A stretch of 54,283 bases of DNA from an uncultured Bacteroidota bacterium (GCA_903897855.1 CAIUDH010000020.1:1-54283); one strand, 5' to 3'. Shown: positions 10,101 to 18,744, numbered from the stretch's first letter. Numbers and translations are program-made. Notes: a model not told the origin generated them from the sequence alone.

Positions 10101-11218
10101 ACTTTTTTGGAGAGCAATCGTTTAATATCCGAAACGAAAGCATCGGGGTTCATAAAAAGATGTTTGCTTTGCTCGGCATAGTTTGTACAGTCGGCTCCTA
10201 CCATAACATCGGGCGGGGCAGGAATACTAAACATATCACAAAACAATTGGTTCGCTAACACTATTTTCCGGTCTGAATCTTCCAACAATACACCTTCTTT
10301 CAGGTTTACGATCAGGTTTGTCAGAAGATCTGATTTTCCCTTATTCTCTACTTCTAACTTCCTACGCTCAGAAATATCACGCTGCACATAGAGAATGCTT
10401 TCGGGATTACCGTTGTTATCAAGCAACACGGAAGAATTCAATTCGGAATAAAAACGGCTCTGATCCTTTTTCACCGACAAGTAAACTGCCGACTTTTGTT
10501 GGATCTTATTCGAAAGCAACTGATGGATACTCTGAATTAAACTCTTATGATCGGCTTCGTCGACAAAATCGAAAACGGATCTTCCAATGAGAAAATCTTT
10601 TTCTTCGACCGAGTAACCAAACATGATCGCCAATCGATCTGAAACCAGCTGAAGCTTTCCATCCAAGGTAACCAATCCAATACCATCGGGTGAGGCCGCA
10701 ATAATACTCTCCCATTTCCGAAGGGCCTCTTCCGCACTTTTTCTTTCAGTAATATCATAAATAAGCGAATTAAGCAGGAAGGAATTATTACGCCGAATAG
10801 GACTGGAAAAAACCTCTACATCGCGCACCGACCCGTTGGCCAGTTGATGTTTGAACTGAAAATGATTCCGATTACCTGAAGAGGCACGTTGCATTTCTGC
10901 AGCCACTTCTTCAGGTGAGAGGGTATTGATGTCTACAATTTTTTTGCTACAAATTTCGTCATGCGACCAGCCGTAAAAAGCACATGCCGCCGGGTTTGCA
11001 TCTTTGATATCGCCACTCACGGGGTCAATTAAGAGTACCACAGAATGGGAGGTTTTGAACACGGCCTCATAACCCTGTTCACGTTGGGCTAAAAGGTCGG
11101 CAGCTTGCGGCAGCTCAATTTTGGTTTGGCCTCCTGTTTCTTTTAACTTATCAAGTTCGAGTTTTAAGCTTTTAAGCTCCGAAATGAGTTCGGGTTTTGT
11201 TTTTTTTAAATCACTCAT
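7172..11218 (-). CDS. Seven-PAS hybrid sensor histidine kinase with C-terminal receiver
   Basis: This 1348-residue sensor has seven PAS/PAC units in series, recognisable by their ends (DITERKSAEEAL, DISERRKLE, DISTRENANREL, DITNRKQSE, DITSKQQG, DITERKLAEAAL, DITERKKAEEEV) between about residues 45 and 950. A coiled coil (LERKVEERTEKLSEAK) sits between the fourth and fifth. HisKA carries H980 in SHELRTPLNS; HATPase shows NSIKYSNEGG, DYGIGIA and EGTGLGLVVV; the C-terminal receiver (about 1223-1348) has D1275 in LLDLDLPE and Lys in LSKPFD. There is no signal peptide or membrane segment, so it probably senses cytoplasmic cues (redox, ligand or energy state). It is the first gene of a probable two-gene unit with the smaller hybrid kinase. 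The 229 bp upstream (11219-11447) separate it from a divergent gene. Confidence 0.93.
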   Translation of the reverse strand: MSDLKKTKPELISELKSLKLELDKLKETGGQTKIELPQAADLLAQREQGYEAVFKTSHSVVLLIDPVSGDIKDANPAACAFYGWSHDEICSKKIVDINTLSPEEVAAEMQRASSGNRNHFQFKHQLANGSVRDVEVFSSPIRRNNSFLLNSLIYDITERKSAEEALRKWESIIAASPDGIGLVTLDGKLQLVSDRLAIMFGYSVEEKDFLIGRSVFDFVDEADHKSLIQSIHQLLSNKIQQKSAVYLSVKKDQSRFYSELNSSVLLDNNGNPESILYVQRDISERRKLEVENKGKSDLLTNLIVNLKEGVLLEDSDRKIVLANQLFCDMFSIPAPPDVMVGADCTNYAEQSKHLFMNPDAFVSDIKRLLSKKVPVFNDELRLVDGRVLERDYIPTYLDNKYSGHLWKYRDISTRENANRELEKILQAVEQSPVMVFITNTAGDIEYVNPKMTELTGYPKDELIGKNPRMFNSGENSEAVYKELFRVLKSGSKWEGEFQNRRKNGSSYWVSALISPIIGKNNEITHYLAIEEDITNRKQSEIEIRDLNATLERKVEERTEKLSEAKTLLKAELGERLKVEHDLRWNQSLLEFMANASPLGFLVVDNRTDEILYSNKRFLEIWNIEHLADQISRGELKNNDIIPACLPMLLDIPAFAESCRPLQEEENRVVVDDEIPFVENRTIHRYSTQIRGLDDEYFGRFYIFEDITSKQQGLLDARLSTEKFRTLSEASFDSIFFSEKGVCIEQNQTGREVFGYTDEEAIGRYGTDWIVPEHRALVMEHMISGYEKPYEVTALRKDGTTFPCVLSGKMIFFKGRNVRVTSLHDITERKLAEAALKKSEHMFEAFMNQLPALVFMKNFESKMVYSNKAMHQALGSATWINKSLSEIFDQETADRIITDDKNTLEAGRVIIEESFFNLDGELHHYETQKFVVEGLSDEAFIGGIAIDITERKKAEEEVKKAKLEAEYANIAKSEFLARMSHELRTPLNSILGFAQLMQMGELSVTQERNVSYIYSGGKHLLQLINEVLDISSIESGHILFSIEPTKFSSVLQETLEVLEPQLKAKHIILELIDSPTNQVFVMADHLRLKQILINLLENSIKYSNEGGKVIVSTETKVTANMSINLRVIIKDYGIGIASENITKIFNPFERTGAEKTQIEGTGLGLVVVQKLLAAMKGIVEVESIVNEGSTFSFELPLASLTAQFNNSNSSSANPLVDSSDDIVGKILYVEDNQSNIELVEEILHSKRKGIDLLLDLTGSSAVELAIENQPDLILLDLDLPEIHGSEVLKLLHLEEKTKNIPVVIVTANALPGMQEYQLAQGATGYLSKPFDIIDFLSLVDKFVTRKKDK

Positions 11219-11447
11219 GACTTCACCGTTAATCTAATAAATTCAAGACAATAGAACTCCATAGGGCAATCATCGTGATAGGCTGCTTGATTGAGGTTCG
11301 AAAAAACGGAGACCATTTGACTGAGATGAGTATTAAATTTGGCGCTTAACAACATTCTACAAATGTACATGGAAATTTGTTGAAAAACATTATGGTAATC
11401 TTGTTATTGTTTTTTACTATTTTCTATTTCATTATCTTCGCCTCATT

Positions 11448-12422
11448 ATGAATAAAGGACCCGTTTCGCAATACATTGAACATCACTATCGCCATTTTAA
11501 TGCCGCCGCTTTAATGGATGCCGCAAAAGGATATGAGACCCATTTGGCCGAAGGTGGAAAGATGATGATCACCTTGGCAGGTGCTATGAGTACGGCCGAG
11601 CTGGGCTTGAGTTTGGCCGAAATGATACGTCAGGATAAAGTTCAAATTATTAGTTGTACCGGCGCCAATTTGGAGGAGGATATCATGAATTTGGTGGCCC
11701 ATTCACATTATAAGAGAGTGCCAAATTATCGCGATTTAAGCCCCCAGGACGAATGGGATTTGTTAGAGCATCACTATAACCGTGTTACCGATACCTGCAT
11801 TCCGGAGGAAGAGGCCTTTCGTCGGTTACAGAAACATATTCATCAACTCTGGGAAGCTGCCGATAAGGCTGGCGAACGCTATTTTCCACATGAATACATG
11901 TATAAAATGTTGCTTAGCGGAGTGCTCGAACAATACTATGAGATAGATCCAAAAAACAGTTGGATGCTGGCCGCTGCAGAAAAAAACATACCCATTGTGG
12001 TTCCGGGCTGGGAAGATAGTACCATGGGAAATATATTCGCTTCTTATATCATCAAGAACGAGCTCAAGGCTTCGACCGTAAAAAGTGGGATAGAATATAT
12101 GGTGTGGCTCGCCGACTGGTATCGAAATAACTCCTCGGGAAAAGGGGTTGGCTTCTTTCAAATCGGAGGTGGCATCGCCGGCGATTTCCCCATTTGTGTG
12201 GTGCCTATGATGTATCAGGATTTGGAATGGCATGATGTGCCGTTTTGGGGATATTTTTGTCAGGTGAGCGATAGTACCACCTCTTATGGTAGCTATAGCG
12301 GAGCCGTACCAAATGAAAAAATTACTTGGGGGAAACTCGATGTAAACACTCCGAAATTTATTGTTGAAAGTGATGCCACCATCGTAGTACCTCTCATATT
12401 TGCCTGGTTACTCGGCTGGTAG
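11448..12422 (+). CDS. Deoxyhypusine-synthase-like protein
   Basis: The 324 residues follow the deoxyhypusine synthase fold: an early AGAMSTAELG and SCTGANLEED (the NAD-site region of DHS), a central NIPIVVPGWEDS, GGG at 240-242, and near the C terminus TWGKLDV, which aligns with the SWGK segment holding the catalytic Lys of the eukaryotic enzyme (here K296). After GGG the eukaryotic KHH, which contains an active-site His, is replaced by AGDF. Bacteria have no eIF5A, so true hypusination is not expected; relatives include homospermidine-synthase-type enzymes that transfer the aminobutyl group of spermidine. The natural acceptor here is unknown. The gene is isolated: a divergent kinase lies upstream and the yceD promoter downstream. 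A TATCTTCG box at 11433-11440 may be its promoter. Confidence 0.85.
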   Translation: MNKGPVSQYIEHHYRHFNAAALMDAAKGYETHLAEGGKMMITLAGAMSTAELGLSLAEMIRQDKVQIISCTGANLEEDIMNLVAHSHYKRVPNYRDLSPQDEWDLLEHHYNRVTDTCIPEEEAFRRLQKHIHQLWEAADKAGERYFPHEYMYKMLLSGVLEQYYEIDPKNSWMLAAAEKNIPIVVPGWEDSTMGNIFASYIIKNELKASTVKSGIEYMVWLADWYRNNSSGKGVGFFQIGGGIAGDFPICVVPMMYQDLEWHDVPFWGYFCQVSDSTTSYGSYSGAVPNEKITWGKLDVNTPKFIVESDATIVVPLIFAWLLGW

Positions 12423-12556
12423 AAAAGGTGGCCGGCAGCCATTTCAGGATTATTTTGAGTTAGTGGAGCTTCCTTACAAAGCGGCCTTTTTAGGCATCTC
12501 TCTCCTGATTTAGTAAAAATCTTGAAATTTAGCTTCATTATTTCGCTAAAAATTAG

Positions 12557-12564
12557 TACTTTTG
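12557..12564 (+). promoter_or_regulatory. -7 box (TACTTTTG) before yceD-rpmF-plsX
   Basis: TACTTTTG matches TAnnTTTG and is followed by GCCATCC as in front of lpdA. It lies 28 bp before the GTG start of yceD. A -33 TTG at the usual spacing is not evident. Confidence 0.45.
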
Positions 12565-12592
12565 CCATCCTTTTTTTAAAACAAAGGAAGTT

Positions 12593-13117
12593 GTGGAAAA
12601 GCACAAAGCATTCGATATCGAGTTTATGAGGCTCAACGATGATGAGCACGAGTTGAGTTTTGACATTGATGATGCCTTTTTTGAGGCTTTCCCGCAAAAC
12701 CGTATCCATGGCGGCAACTTAAAATCGGTGGTCACCCTTCGAAAGGAGGACGCCTTACTACAGTTGCAGTTCGACACGGAAGGTTCTATAAACACCACAT
12801 GCGACCGCTGTCTCAATAGTATCTCGTATCCTATTGAGTCGTTCGAAACCTTGATAGTAAACTTAGGTACCGATTATAAAGAACAAGACGTGGACGTTAT
12901 TGAGATACCCGCCACAGCGCATAAACTCAATGTAGCGCAGTATATTTATGAGTATATTCTCACTGCGATGCCTATGTTTGTTAACTGTGACGATTTGGAG
13001 AATGTAGTCTGCGATGAGCAAACATTGAAATACATCGTACCGCTTCCTGGAAATGAGGCTGACGACAAAAGCGATCCTCGGTGGAACGCCTTAAAGAATA
13101 TTGATTTAGACGAATAA
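12593..13117 (+). CDS. yceD: YceD/DUF177 family protein
   Basis: This 174-residue DUF177 protein is identified by the paired cysteines CDRC near residue 70, a later CDD...VCDEQT segment and the C-terminal DPRWNALKNI typical of the family. YceD homologues are linked to 23S rRNA accumulation and ribosome assembly in bacteria and plastids. It uses GTG as start; the -7 box 28 bp upstream supports this choice. The next gene is rpmF 39 bp downstream, then plsX, the conserved yceD-rpmF-plsX order that ties ribosome and membrane-lipid synthesis in many bacteria. Confidence 0.9.
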   Translation: MEKHKAFDIEFMRLNDDEHELSFDIDDAFFEAFPQNRIHGGNLKSVVTLRKEDALLQLQFDTEGSINTTCDRCLNSISYPIESFETLIVNLGTDYKEQDVDVIEIPATAHKLNVAQYIYEYILTAMPMFVNCDDLENVVCDEQTLKYIVPLPGNEADDKSDPRWNALKNIDLDE

Positions 13118-13156
13118 ACGACCCCCATAATATAAAATAATTAAATAGATTAAGTC

Positions 13157-13336
13157 ATGCCAAATCCAAAACGAAAAATATCGAAACAACGTCGTAACAA
13201 GCGTCGCACACACGATAAAGCTGCGTTACCTACCCTTCGTAAAGATGCCAGTACAGGCACCGTGTCTTTATATCATCGTATTGATATGGAAAACGGAATG
13301 TATCGAGGAAAAAAAGTTTTCGAGGTAAAAGCCTAG
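13157..13336 (+). CDS. rpmF: 50S ribosomal protein L32
   Basis: This short gene encodes 59 residues starting MPNPKRKISKQRRNKRRTHD, the conserved basic N terminus of L32, with SLYHRID and YRGKKVFEVKA at the C terminus as in Bacteroidota L32. There is no cysteine at all, so it is a zinc-independent form; in many other bacteria L32 carries a four-Cys zinc site. The ATG follows yceD by 39 bp. A strong hairpin terminator follows 37 bp downstream. Confidence 0.93.
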   Translation: MPNPKRKISKQRRNKRRTHDKAALPTLRKDASTGTVSLYHRIDMENGMYRGKKVFEVKA

Positions 13337-13373
13337 CATTAGGGCGTTAATGAAAATTAGCCAGTATAAATTT

Positions 13374-13404
13374 GGATTAAGCTAGGAAGCTTAGTCCTTT
13401 TTTT
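13374..13404 (+). terminator. Rho-independent terminator between rpmF and plsX
   Basis: GGATTAAGC (13374-13382), loop TAGGAA, GCTTAGTCC (13389-13397), then seven T. The 9-bp stem has a single G-U pair. It lies inside the yceD-rpmF-plsX cluster, so it would partly or fully separate plsX expression from the ribosomal gene. Confidence 0.75.
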
Positions 13405-13471
13405 GTTTCATTAGAGACCCTGGCATTTATAATTCGATTAATTCGTGTTAGCTACATTTACAAGCAATATC

Positions 13472-14431
13472 ATGAAAATAGGAATAGACATCATGGGAGG
13501 CGATTTTGCCCCAAAGGAGGCCATCCTTGGCGCCATTGAGGCTCAAAAGGAGATCTTAACCGAAGGCAGAATTGTGTTGATAGGCGACGAGAAGCAAGCC
13601 CGAAGCCTGCTGCTTGAGTACCAGGCCGACGCTTCATTATTTGATTTCGTGCATACCACTGAAGTAATCGAAATGGGAGAACACCCTACCAAAGCGATTA
13701 TGTCGAAGAAGGATTCAAGCATCAATGTTGGATTTTCTTTATTGGCAAAAAAAGAATTAGATGTGTTTATGAGTGCCGGAAATACAGGTGCCGTTATGGT
13801 AGGTGCCATGTTTAGTGTGAAGCAAATTGAAGGTGTGAGCCGACCCGCCGTTATCACCGTTTTACCTAAATTAAAAGGAGGGTTTGGCATTTTATTAGAC
13901 GCCGGCACCAATGCCGACTGCAAGCCTGAGATGCTGAACCAATTTGCTATTTTAGGATCTATTTTTTGTGAAGCCATCTATAATATCCCACGTCCTAAAG
14001 TGGCGTTGATGAATGTAGGGGAAGAGAAGGAAAAGGGGAATGCTTTAACCTTAGCTACCTATCCTGTTTTGGAGCAAAACGAGCATATCAATTTTATCGG
14101 AAACGTAGAAGGTTATAATTTGTTTGATGAGAAGGCCGACGTGGTAGTATGCGATGGTTTCACCGGAAATGTGATGATGAAGGTAGCGCAGAGTATGTAT
14201 AAGATCATGCGCAAAATGGGCAGTAGCAATAGCTATTTTGACCGATTTAACTATGAAATCTACGGTGGGTCGCCGGTATTGGGCGTCAATGCTCCGGTGC
14301 TTATAGGCCATGGCATCTCCAACACGGAAGCATTCAAAAATATGATTCTCTTAGGTAAGCGTATGGTTGAAAAGGAGGTTACCGAGAAAATAAAAAAGGA
14401 ATTCTTAACGATTCAGGGATCGCAAAATTAA
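13472..14431 (+). CDS. plsX: Phosphate acyltransferase PlsX
   Basis: PlsX makes acyl-phosphate from acyl-ACP for phospholipid synthesis. The sequence starts MKIGIDIMGGDFAPKEAI, the family hallmark, and contains MSAGNTGAVM, DAGTNADCKPEML, VALMNVGEEKEKGN and DGFTGNVMMK. I use ATG 13472 (319 residues) because the family begins at this motif; an in-frame GTG at 13445 would add nine unlikely residues. Its usual follower fabH is absent; a DUF4197 lipoprotein gene begins 32 bp downstream instead. Confidence 0.95.
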   Translation: MKIGIDIMGGDFAPKEAILGAIEAQKEILTEGRIVLIGDEKQARSLLLEYQADASLFDFVHTTEVIEMGEHPTKAIMSKKDSSINVGFSLLAKKELDVFMSAGNTGAVMVGAMFSVKQIEGVSRPAVITVLPKLKGGFGILLDAGTNADCKPEMLNQFAILGSIFCEAIYNIPRPKVALMNVGEEKEKGNALTLATYPVLEQNEHINFIGNVEGYNLFDEKADVVVCDGFTGNVMMKVAQSMYKIMRKMGSSNSYFDRFNYEIYGGSPVLGVNAPVLIGHGISNTEAFKNMILLGKRMVEKEVTEKIKKEFLTIQGSQN

Positions 14432-14463
14432 ATTTTGGAACAACATTTGTCTTGCGAACGAAT

Positions 14464-15222
14464 ATGAATATGATATCAAAGAAATTAAATTTCAAATCTG
14501 GTTTTAACAGGAGTAAAAAATTACTCGCTGTAGCATTTCTAAGTATGTTTTTTGCTTCTTGCGACATTTTGCAAGCAGTGGCCACACAAGCGCTCACCAT
14601 TCCTACCTCAGGTGAAGCGAGCAGCGGCTTGAAAGATGCGCTAAAACAAGGCTTCGGCAACGGGGTCGACTTCCTTTCGGCCAAAGGAGGGTTCTTAAAT
14701 AATGCAGCCTATAAAATTTTATTGCCGGCCGACGCACAGAAAATAGCCGACAAACTTACTGCAATGGGTATGGGAGCCCAAGTAGATAACGTAATTTTAA
14801 AACTTAACGAAGGTGCCGAGAACGCGGTAAAAACAGCGAAACCCATTTTCATCGATGCCGTTACAGGCATGAATTTTAGCGATGCTATGGGTATTCTCAC
14901 TGGAGGCCATGGTGCCGCCACAAATTACTTAAGAAGCAATACTACCGTGGCTTTAACGAGTGCTTTCAAACCCAAAATTCAAGAAGCGTTAGACCAGGTT
15001 GGAGTCACTAAATATTGGGGCGACCTGGTAAATATTTACAATCGAATACCCATGGTTCAAAAACTGAATCCGGATTTAAATGCATTTGTTACCGATAAAG
15101 CACTGGTAGCCTTGTTTAGCCGAGTGGAAGAAGAGGAAAATGCCATTCGTGCGAATCCCGTAAAGCGTGGCACAGAGATGATGAAGAAAGCCTTTGCTTA
15201 CGCCGACATGCAGAAGAAATAA
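14464..15222 (+). CDS. DUF4197 family lipoprotein
   Basis: The protein (252 residues from ATG 14464) has a lipoprotein signal ending FFASC, then a helical body matching DUF4197: ALKQGFGNGVDFLS, LPADAQKIADKLTAMG, LNEGAENAVKTAKPIF, FSDAMGILTGGHGAATNYL. The family is exported and of unknown function. It begins 32 bp after plsX and may be co-transcribed. A TTG at 14452 extends the frame by four residues; the ATG is preferred. It is convergent with dapF. Confidence 0.85.
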   Translation: MNMISKKLNFKSGFNRSKKLLAVAFLSMFFASCDILQAVATQALTIPTSGEASSGLKDALKQGFGNGVDFLSAKGGFLNNAAYKILLPADAQKIADKLTAMGMGAQVDNVILKLNEGAENAVKTAKPIFIDAVTGMNFSDAMGILTGGHGAATNYLRSNTTVALTSAFKPKIQEALDQVGVTKYWGDLVNIYNRIPMVQKLNPDLNAFVTDKALVALFSRVEEEENAIRANPVKRGTEMMKKAFAYADMQKK

Positions 15223-15273
15223 TTTTGCTTCGAAGAAAGAAAGAATTCGAAATTCGGAAACCTCTTTAAGACA

Positions 15274-16053
15274 TTATATTTCGATGTCGCCTACAAACGA
15301 CTTTACGGCCGCACCCACAAGATAGATGTTGGTGAATGATTGTTGCCCGTCGAAATCAAATCGTACATTTAAATTGCCCCCTTGAGCCGTGAGAGCGATT
15401 GTATAACTGCCTGCCGCATATTTAGCATTAATACTGTAGGCCAATGCTGCCGCCGTGATGCCGGTGCCACAGCTCAGTGTTTCATCCTCCACACCCCTTT
15501 CATACGTGCGAATACGTAACCTGTTGTTTTCGAAACAAACAAAATTCACATTCGTTCCTTCTGTTTTAAAGCGGTCGTTATAGCGAATTTTTTTGCCTTC
15601 TTCAGCCACGTTAAGCGTAGTTAAATCAGTGGCGAATTTCACCCAATGCGGTGAGCCGGTGTTGAGATAGTACTCTTCGTTATGAATTTCAACCTCCTTC
15701 ACATCACTCATTTTTAAGGCCACCTCCTGCTTGGTTAGAGTTGCTTGATGCAAGCCATCGATTGCTTTAAAGGTGCAGCTGGAATCAATCATTTTCAGCT
15801 CTTGTGCAAAACGTGCGATGCAGCGTCCGCCATTGCCGCACATACTACTCAGGTTACCATCGCTATTGAAATAAATCATCTCAAAATCAGCCTCAGCGCA
15901 GCGTCGGAGCAGAATGAGCCCATCCGCTCCGATGCCAAAACGGCGGTCGCACCAAGCTTTAACCAAAGCCGTATTCGTAACATCGAACTGATTCTTACGA
16001 TCATCGATCATCACAAAATCGTTTCCGGTGCCTTGATATTTATAAAATTGCAT
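15274..16053 (-). CDS. dapF: Diaminopimelate epimerase
   Basis: DapF converts LL- to meso-diaminopimelate for lysine and peptidoglycan synthesis. The 259 residues show the N-terminal MQFYKYQGTGNDFVMID and the two catalytic cysteines, C72 in MCGNGGRC and C195 in LSCGTGITAAA. GIGADGLILL and the ERGVEDETLS approach to the second Cys are also as expected. It lies two bases after the stop of sprE on the same strand and is almost certainly in its operon. Confidence 0.96.
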   Translation of the reverse strand: MQFYKYQGTGNDFVMIDDRKNQFDVTNTALVKAWCDRRFGIGADGLILLRRCAEADFEMIYFNSDGNLSSMCGNGGRCIARFAQELKMIDSSCTFKAIDGLHQATLTKQEVALKMSDVKEVEIHNEEYYLNTGSPHWVKFATDLTTLNVAEEGKKIRYNDRFKTEGTNVNFVCFENNRLRIRTYERGVEDETLSCGTGITAAALAYSINAKYAAGSYTIALTAQGGNLNVRFDFDGQQSFTNIYLVGAAVKSFVGDIEI

Positions 16054-16055
16054 GT

Positions 16056-18611
16056 TTATTTATAATTCTCACGGAAGAAAATTAAGTATTCTTCATCGTC
16101 TTTTTTCTTCATCAAAATCTTAAAATTCTCTTCACTAATCACACATTGAGAGTATTCGTCGAGACCCGATTTGTCGAAGAAAAGGCTGTTGTTTACCAAT
16201 TCACGATAGTAATCCTGTGCCTTAGCGCTATTTTCGAATGGTTTAATTAATATGATTTTCGTTTTGTCGCCCAGGATGTAAGAGTTGATGGTAAACGACT
16301 CCAATCGATGATACTCTGCGTTATAATCGGAATAGTTTGCTTTTAAAGTTTCAATATTTGCTTTTACATCCTCCGTAAGTAGCAAGTAATAATGCTCCCC
16401 AGCGGGGTTGAACCCATAATTGGCCGTTGGGCTCACCTCAGCAACGGGATTGTTTTTTCGTTTTAGATAGTCGAGAATATTATTGGCTGCCACATAAACA
16501 TCGGTGTTGGGGTAGGTTTTAACAATGTTTTCTAAGGCGGTCTTGAAAGCCGCCTCACTCTCTGTTTTGCCAATTGCCAAGGCCTTCAGGTATTCGAATT
16601 TGCCAATCAAATTACTTTTGCCATAATTCAAATACGCTTCATCGCAACGTTTCTTCACCTCTTCATAATCTCCTAATTTGTATTTTTCATAGGTGGCTTC
16701 ATAAAATCTTGTATCCTCATGGCCTCCGCTCGAAGTGCTGTTGTTTCCTGTGTTTTTAATAATATTGGCATAGTCGCTGTTCGAAAACTTATTGAGTACA
16801 AGATCGCGGTAATAAGCCGACTGTGCCGTATTTTTCAATTCCTCATAACACTTATATAAATAGTAATACACTTTAGCGAGGTACGTATTTTCCGGAAAGC
16901 GTTGCAGGAGTATTTCAAATAGTTTGATGGCTTCCTTCGTATCGTTCAGTTTGTCTTTGTAAATTAATCCGTTGGCAACGTAGGCATCAATAATACGATT
17001 ATTGGATGCGATCACATCCTCCGCCGTTATCGGAATTTTGCCAAAATTATCATTCTTGGTTTTTTTGCTCGTCTCTCGTCCCTTTTTTGCACTACTGGTG
17101 TCTTTCTGGTTTTGTCCGGGTTTTTTCTCTATGATGGGTTCATCGTTATTATCGCCGGCATTGGCATTTTTCAGGTCTTGAATGAACCAAAAATCTTCAT
17201 TATTGCGGGGGCCCCATCGTTTGGCAAACTCGCTATAGCCAATAGCAATCGCATTCGCATTATAAAAGTACCATTCGTCGCCTACCCCTTGCTGATAATT
17301 ATTATTCTTTGCATTGGGGTCGATATAGGCATTATCGTTGTTGTTGTTATTGTCGCGCTTCGGTTTCTCGGTTTTCTTATCCTGTTTTTCTTTTTCGATT
17401 TTATAATTATCCAAGATTTTTTTTCGTTCCTCGTCACTCAGTTTACCCAATCTCTGAAGGCTATCTTCAGTTTGAATGGTGATAAGGTTTCTAATGATTT
17501 CTGAAAGTACTTTTTTCTTCTCGTTTAATTTTACATACCCTTCATATTTTGTGCTCAAAAACATGCCTGTGCTATCGTAGTAAGCCTGAGCTAAAGGATA
17601 ATTAGACAGCTTGAAGTAGAGGTCGGCCATCTGTAAAAAAGTAAGCGCCTTCGTATTCTGATCTTTATAATTCAGAAGGGAAAGCTTGTAGTTTTTTATG
17701 GCGAGGTCTGTTTTGTTTTCGAGCTGCGCAATATTTCCCAGTTCATAGTAAATTTTATCCAGGTAGCTTATGTTTTTATCATCTTTAGCCATGGCTTGGA
17801 GGTAACTCTTAGCTTGCTTTATCGTCTCTGGCTTGGTAGCATCGTAGGTACGACCGATATTTAACTTAGCGTTGAACGCCATTTCATAAGGCGGATTATG
17901 CTTAATAACGGATTTGTAATTTAAAATAGCTTGGGTTGCTTTTCCGTTGCGTTGATAGAGCTGTGCTAAAATAAATTTAAGCCGTGTGATGTAGGTCTTT
18001 CCTTCGGCATATTTCAGCGTTCTGAAAATATATTTCTGAGCTTGCACATACTCTTGTTGCTTTGTATAATATTCGGCCATCGTAGCATAGAAGAGTGCCT
18101 TATTGGGCTTGCTCATCAACTCCAGGTCGGGTTTGAGAGAGGTAGATACCGAGAATGCTTCATCATCTTTGTTCAACATTAATTTACAAATCATGATCCA
18201 GATGGTAGCCTCATAACTCTCTTGGGTGTTTTTATAACGGTCGTTTACATATTGAAACACTTCAATGGCAGAGTAGAAGTCGCGCTTATAAAAATGCGAT
18301 TTAGCCACGAGCAGATAGCTATTATCGACCCATTTACTGATTCCATGCTTTTGAATGATGACCCCAGCCTTTTTAAAAACCTCATCCATATCGGGCTGAA
18401 TGGCTTTGCTTTTGGCTTCATCGCCAAACTGAAAAACGCTTAAAACTTTTTCATAGTTGTCGACGTTGCTCAACTGCAAGGTTTGGGCAGCCTGAATAAG
18501 ACGCTCATTGGCATTATAATAACCATTGAAACGGGCGGTGGTATTATGATAAATCTTACTTTTGCACGCAGCTAGAGCAAAAAACACTAATATATAACTT
18601 AGCTTTTTCAA
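16056..18611 (-). CDS. sprE: T9SS/gliding TPR lipoprotein SprE (PorW)
   Basis: SprE/PorW is a large TPR lipoprotein needed for type IX secretion and gliding in Bacteroidota. The sequence has a lipoprotein signal MKKLSYILVFFALAAC and the family opening KIYHNTTARFNGYYNANERL, followed by many TPRs. A low-complexity Lys/Asn linker comes next (near residue 430), then WYFYNANAIAIGYSEFAKRWG, which matches the conserved PorW block, and further TPRs. The open frame extends to 18686, but a TTG at 18611 gives the proper lipoprotein signal, so I use it (851 residues). dapF follows after two bases. Confidence 0.85.
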   Translation of the reverse strand: MKKLSYILVFFALAACKSKIYHNTTARFNGYYNANERLIQAAQTLQLSNVDNYEKVLSVFQFGDEAKSKAIQPDMDEVFKKAGVIIQKHGISKWVDNSYLLVAKSHFYKRDFYSAIEVFQYVNDRYKNTQESYEATIWIMICKLMLNKDDEAFSVSTSLKPDLELMSKPNKALFYATMAEYYTKQQEYVQAQKYIFRTLKYAEGKTYITRLKFILAQLYQRNGKATQAILNYKSVIKHNPPYEMAFNAKLNIGRTYDATKPETIKQAKSYLQAMAKDDKNISYLDKIYYELGNIAQLENKTDLAIKNYKLSLLNYKDQNTKALTFLQMADLYFKLSNYPLAQAYYDSTGMFLSTKYEGYVKLNEKKKVLSEIIRNLITIQTEDSLQRLGKLSDEERKKILDNYKIEKEKQDKKTEKPKRDNNNNNDNAYIDPNAKNNNYQQGVGDEWYFYNANAIAIGYSEFAKRWGPRNNEDFWFIQDLKNANAGDNNDEPIIEKKPGQNQKDTSSAKKGRETSKKTKNDNFGKIPITAEDVIASNNRIIDAYVANGLIYKDKLNDTKEAIKLFEILLQRFPENTYLAKVYYYLYKCYEELKNTAQSAYYRDLVLNKFSNSDYANIIKNTGNNSTSSGGHEDTRFYEATYEKYKLGDYEEVKKRCDEAYLNYGKSNLIGKFEYLKALAIGKTESEAAFKTALENIVKTYPNTDVYVAANNILDYLKRKNNPVAEVSPTANYGFNPAGEHYYLLLTEDVKANIETLKANYSDYNAEYHRLESFTINSYILGDKTKIILIKPFENSAKAQDYYRELVNNSLFFDKSGLDEYSQCVISEENFKILMKKKDDEEYLIFFRENYK

Positions 18612-18736
18612 ATCACTTACATTATTTATACTGCGTAAACGTGTAACGATAACTTTTATTTTTAGGATGGTAGTGCAATTATACAAAATTTGTCAGTCAT
18701 TTTAAACCTTTTCGTCGGAGCTTCGTCATAGACTCG

Positions 18737-18744
18737 TATTTTTG
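18737..18744 (+). promoter_or_regulatory. -7 box (TATTTTTG) before the lipoprotein gene
   Basis: TATTTTTG fits TAnnTTTG and lies 54 bp before the ATG at 18799. No convincing -33 element is seen. Confidence 0.35.

Noticed and set aside
12293-12709. Minus-strand frame of 138 codons between the DHS-like gene and yceD
   Set aside because: It overlaps the ends of two well-supported genes and the yceD promoter; its composition is that of an antisense shadow.
18612-18686. Longer sprE start
   Set aside because: The extra 25 residues precede a complete lipoprotein signal peptide and would hide it inside the protein.
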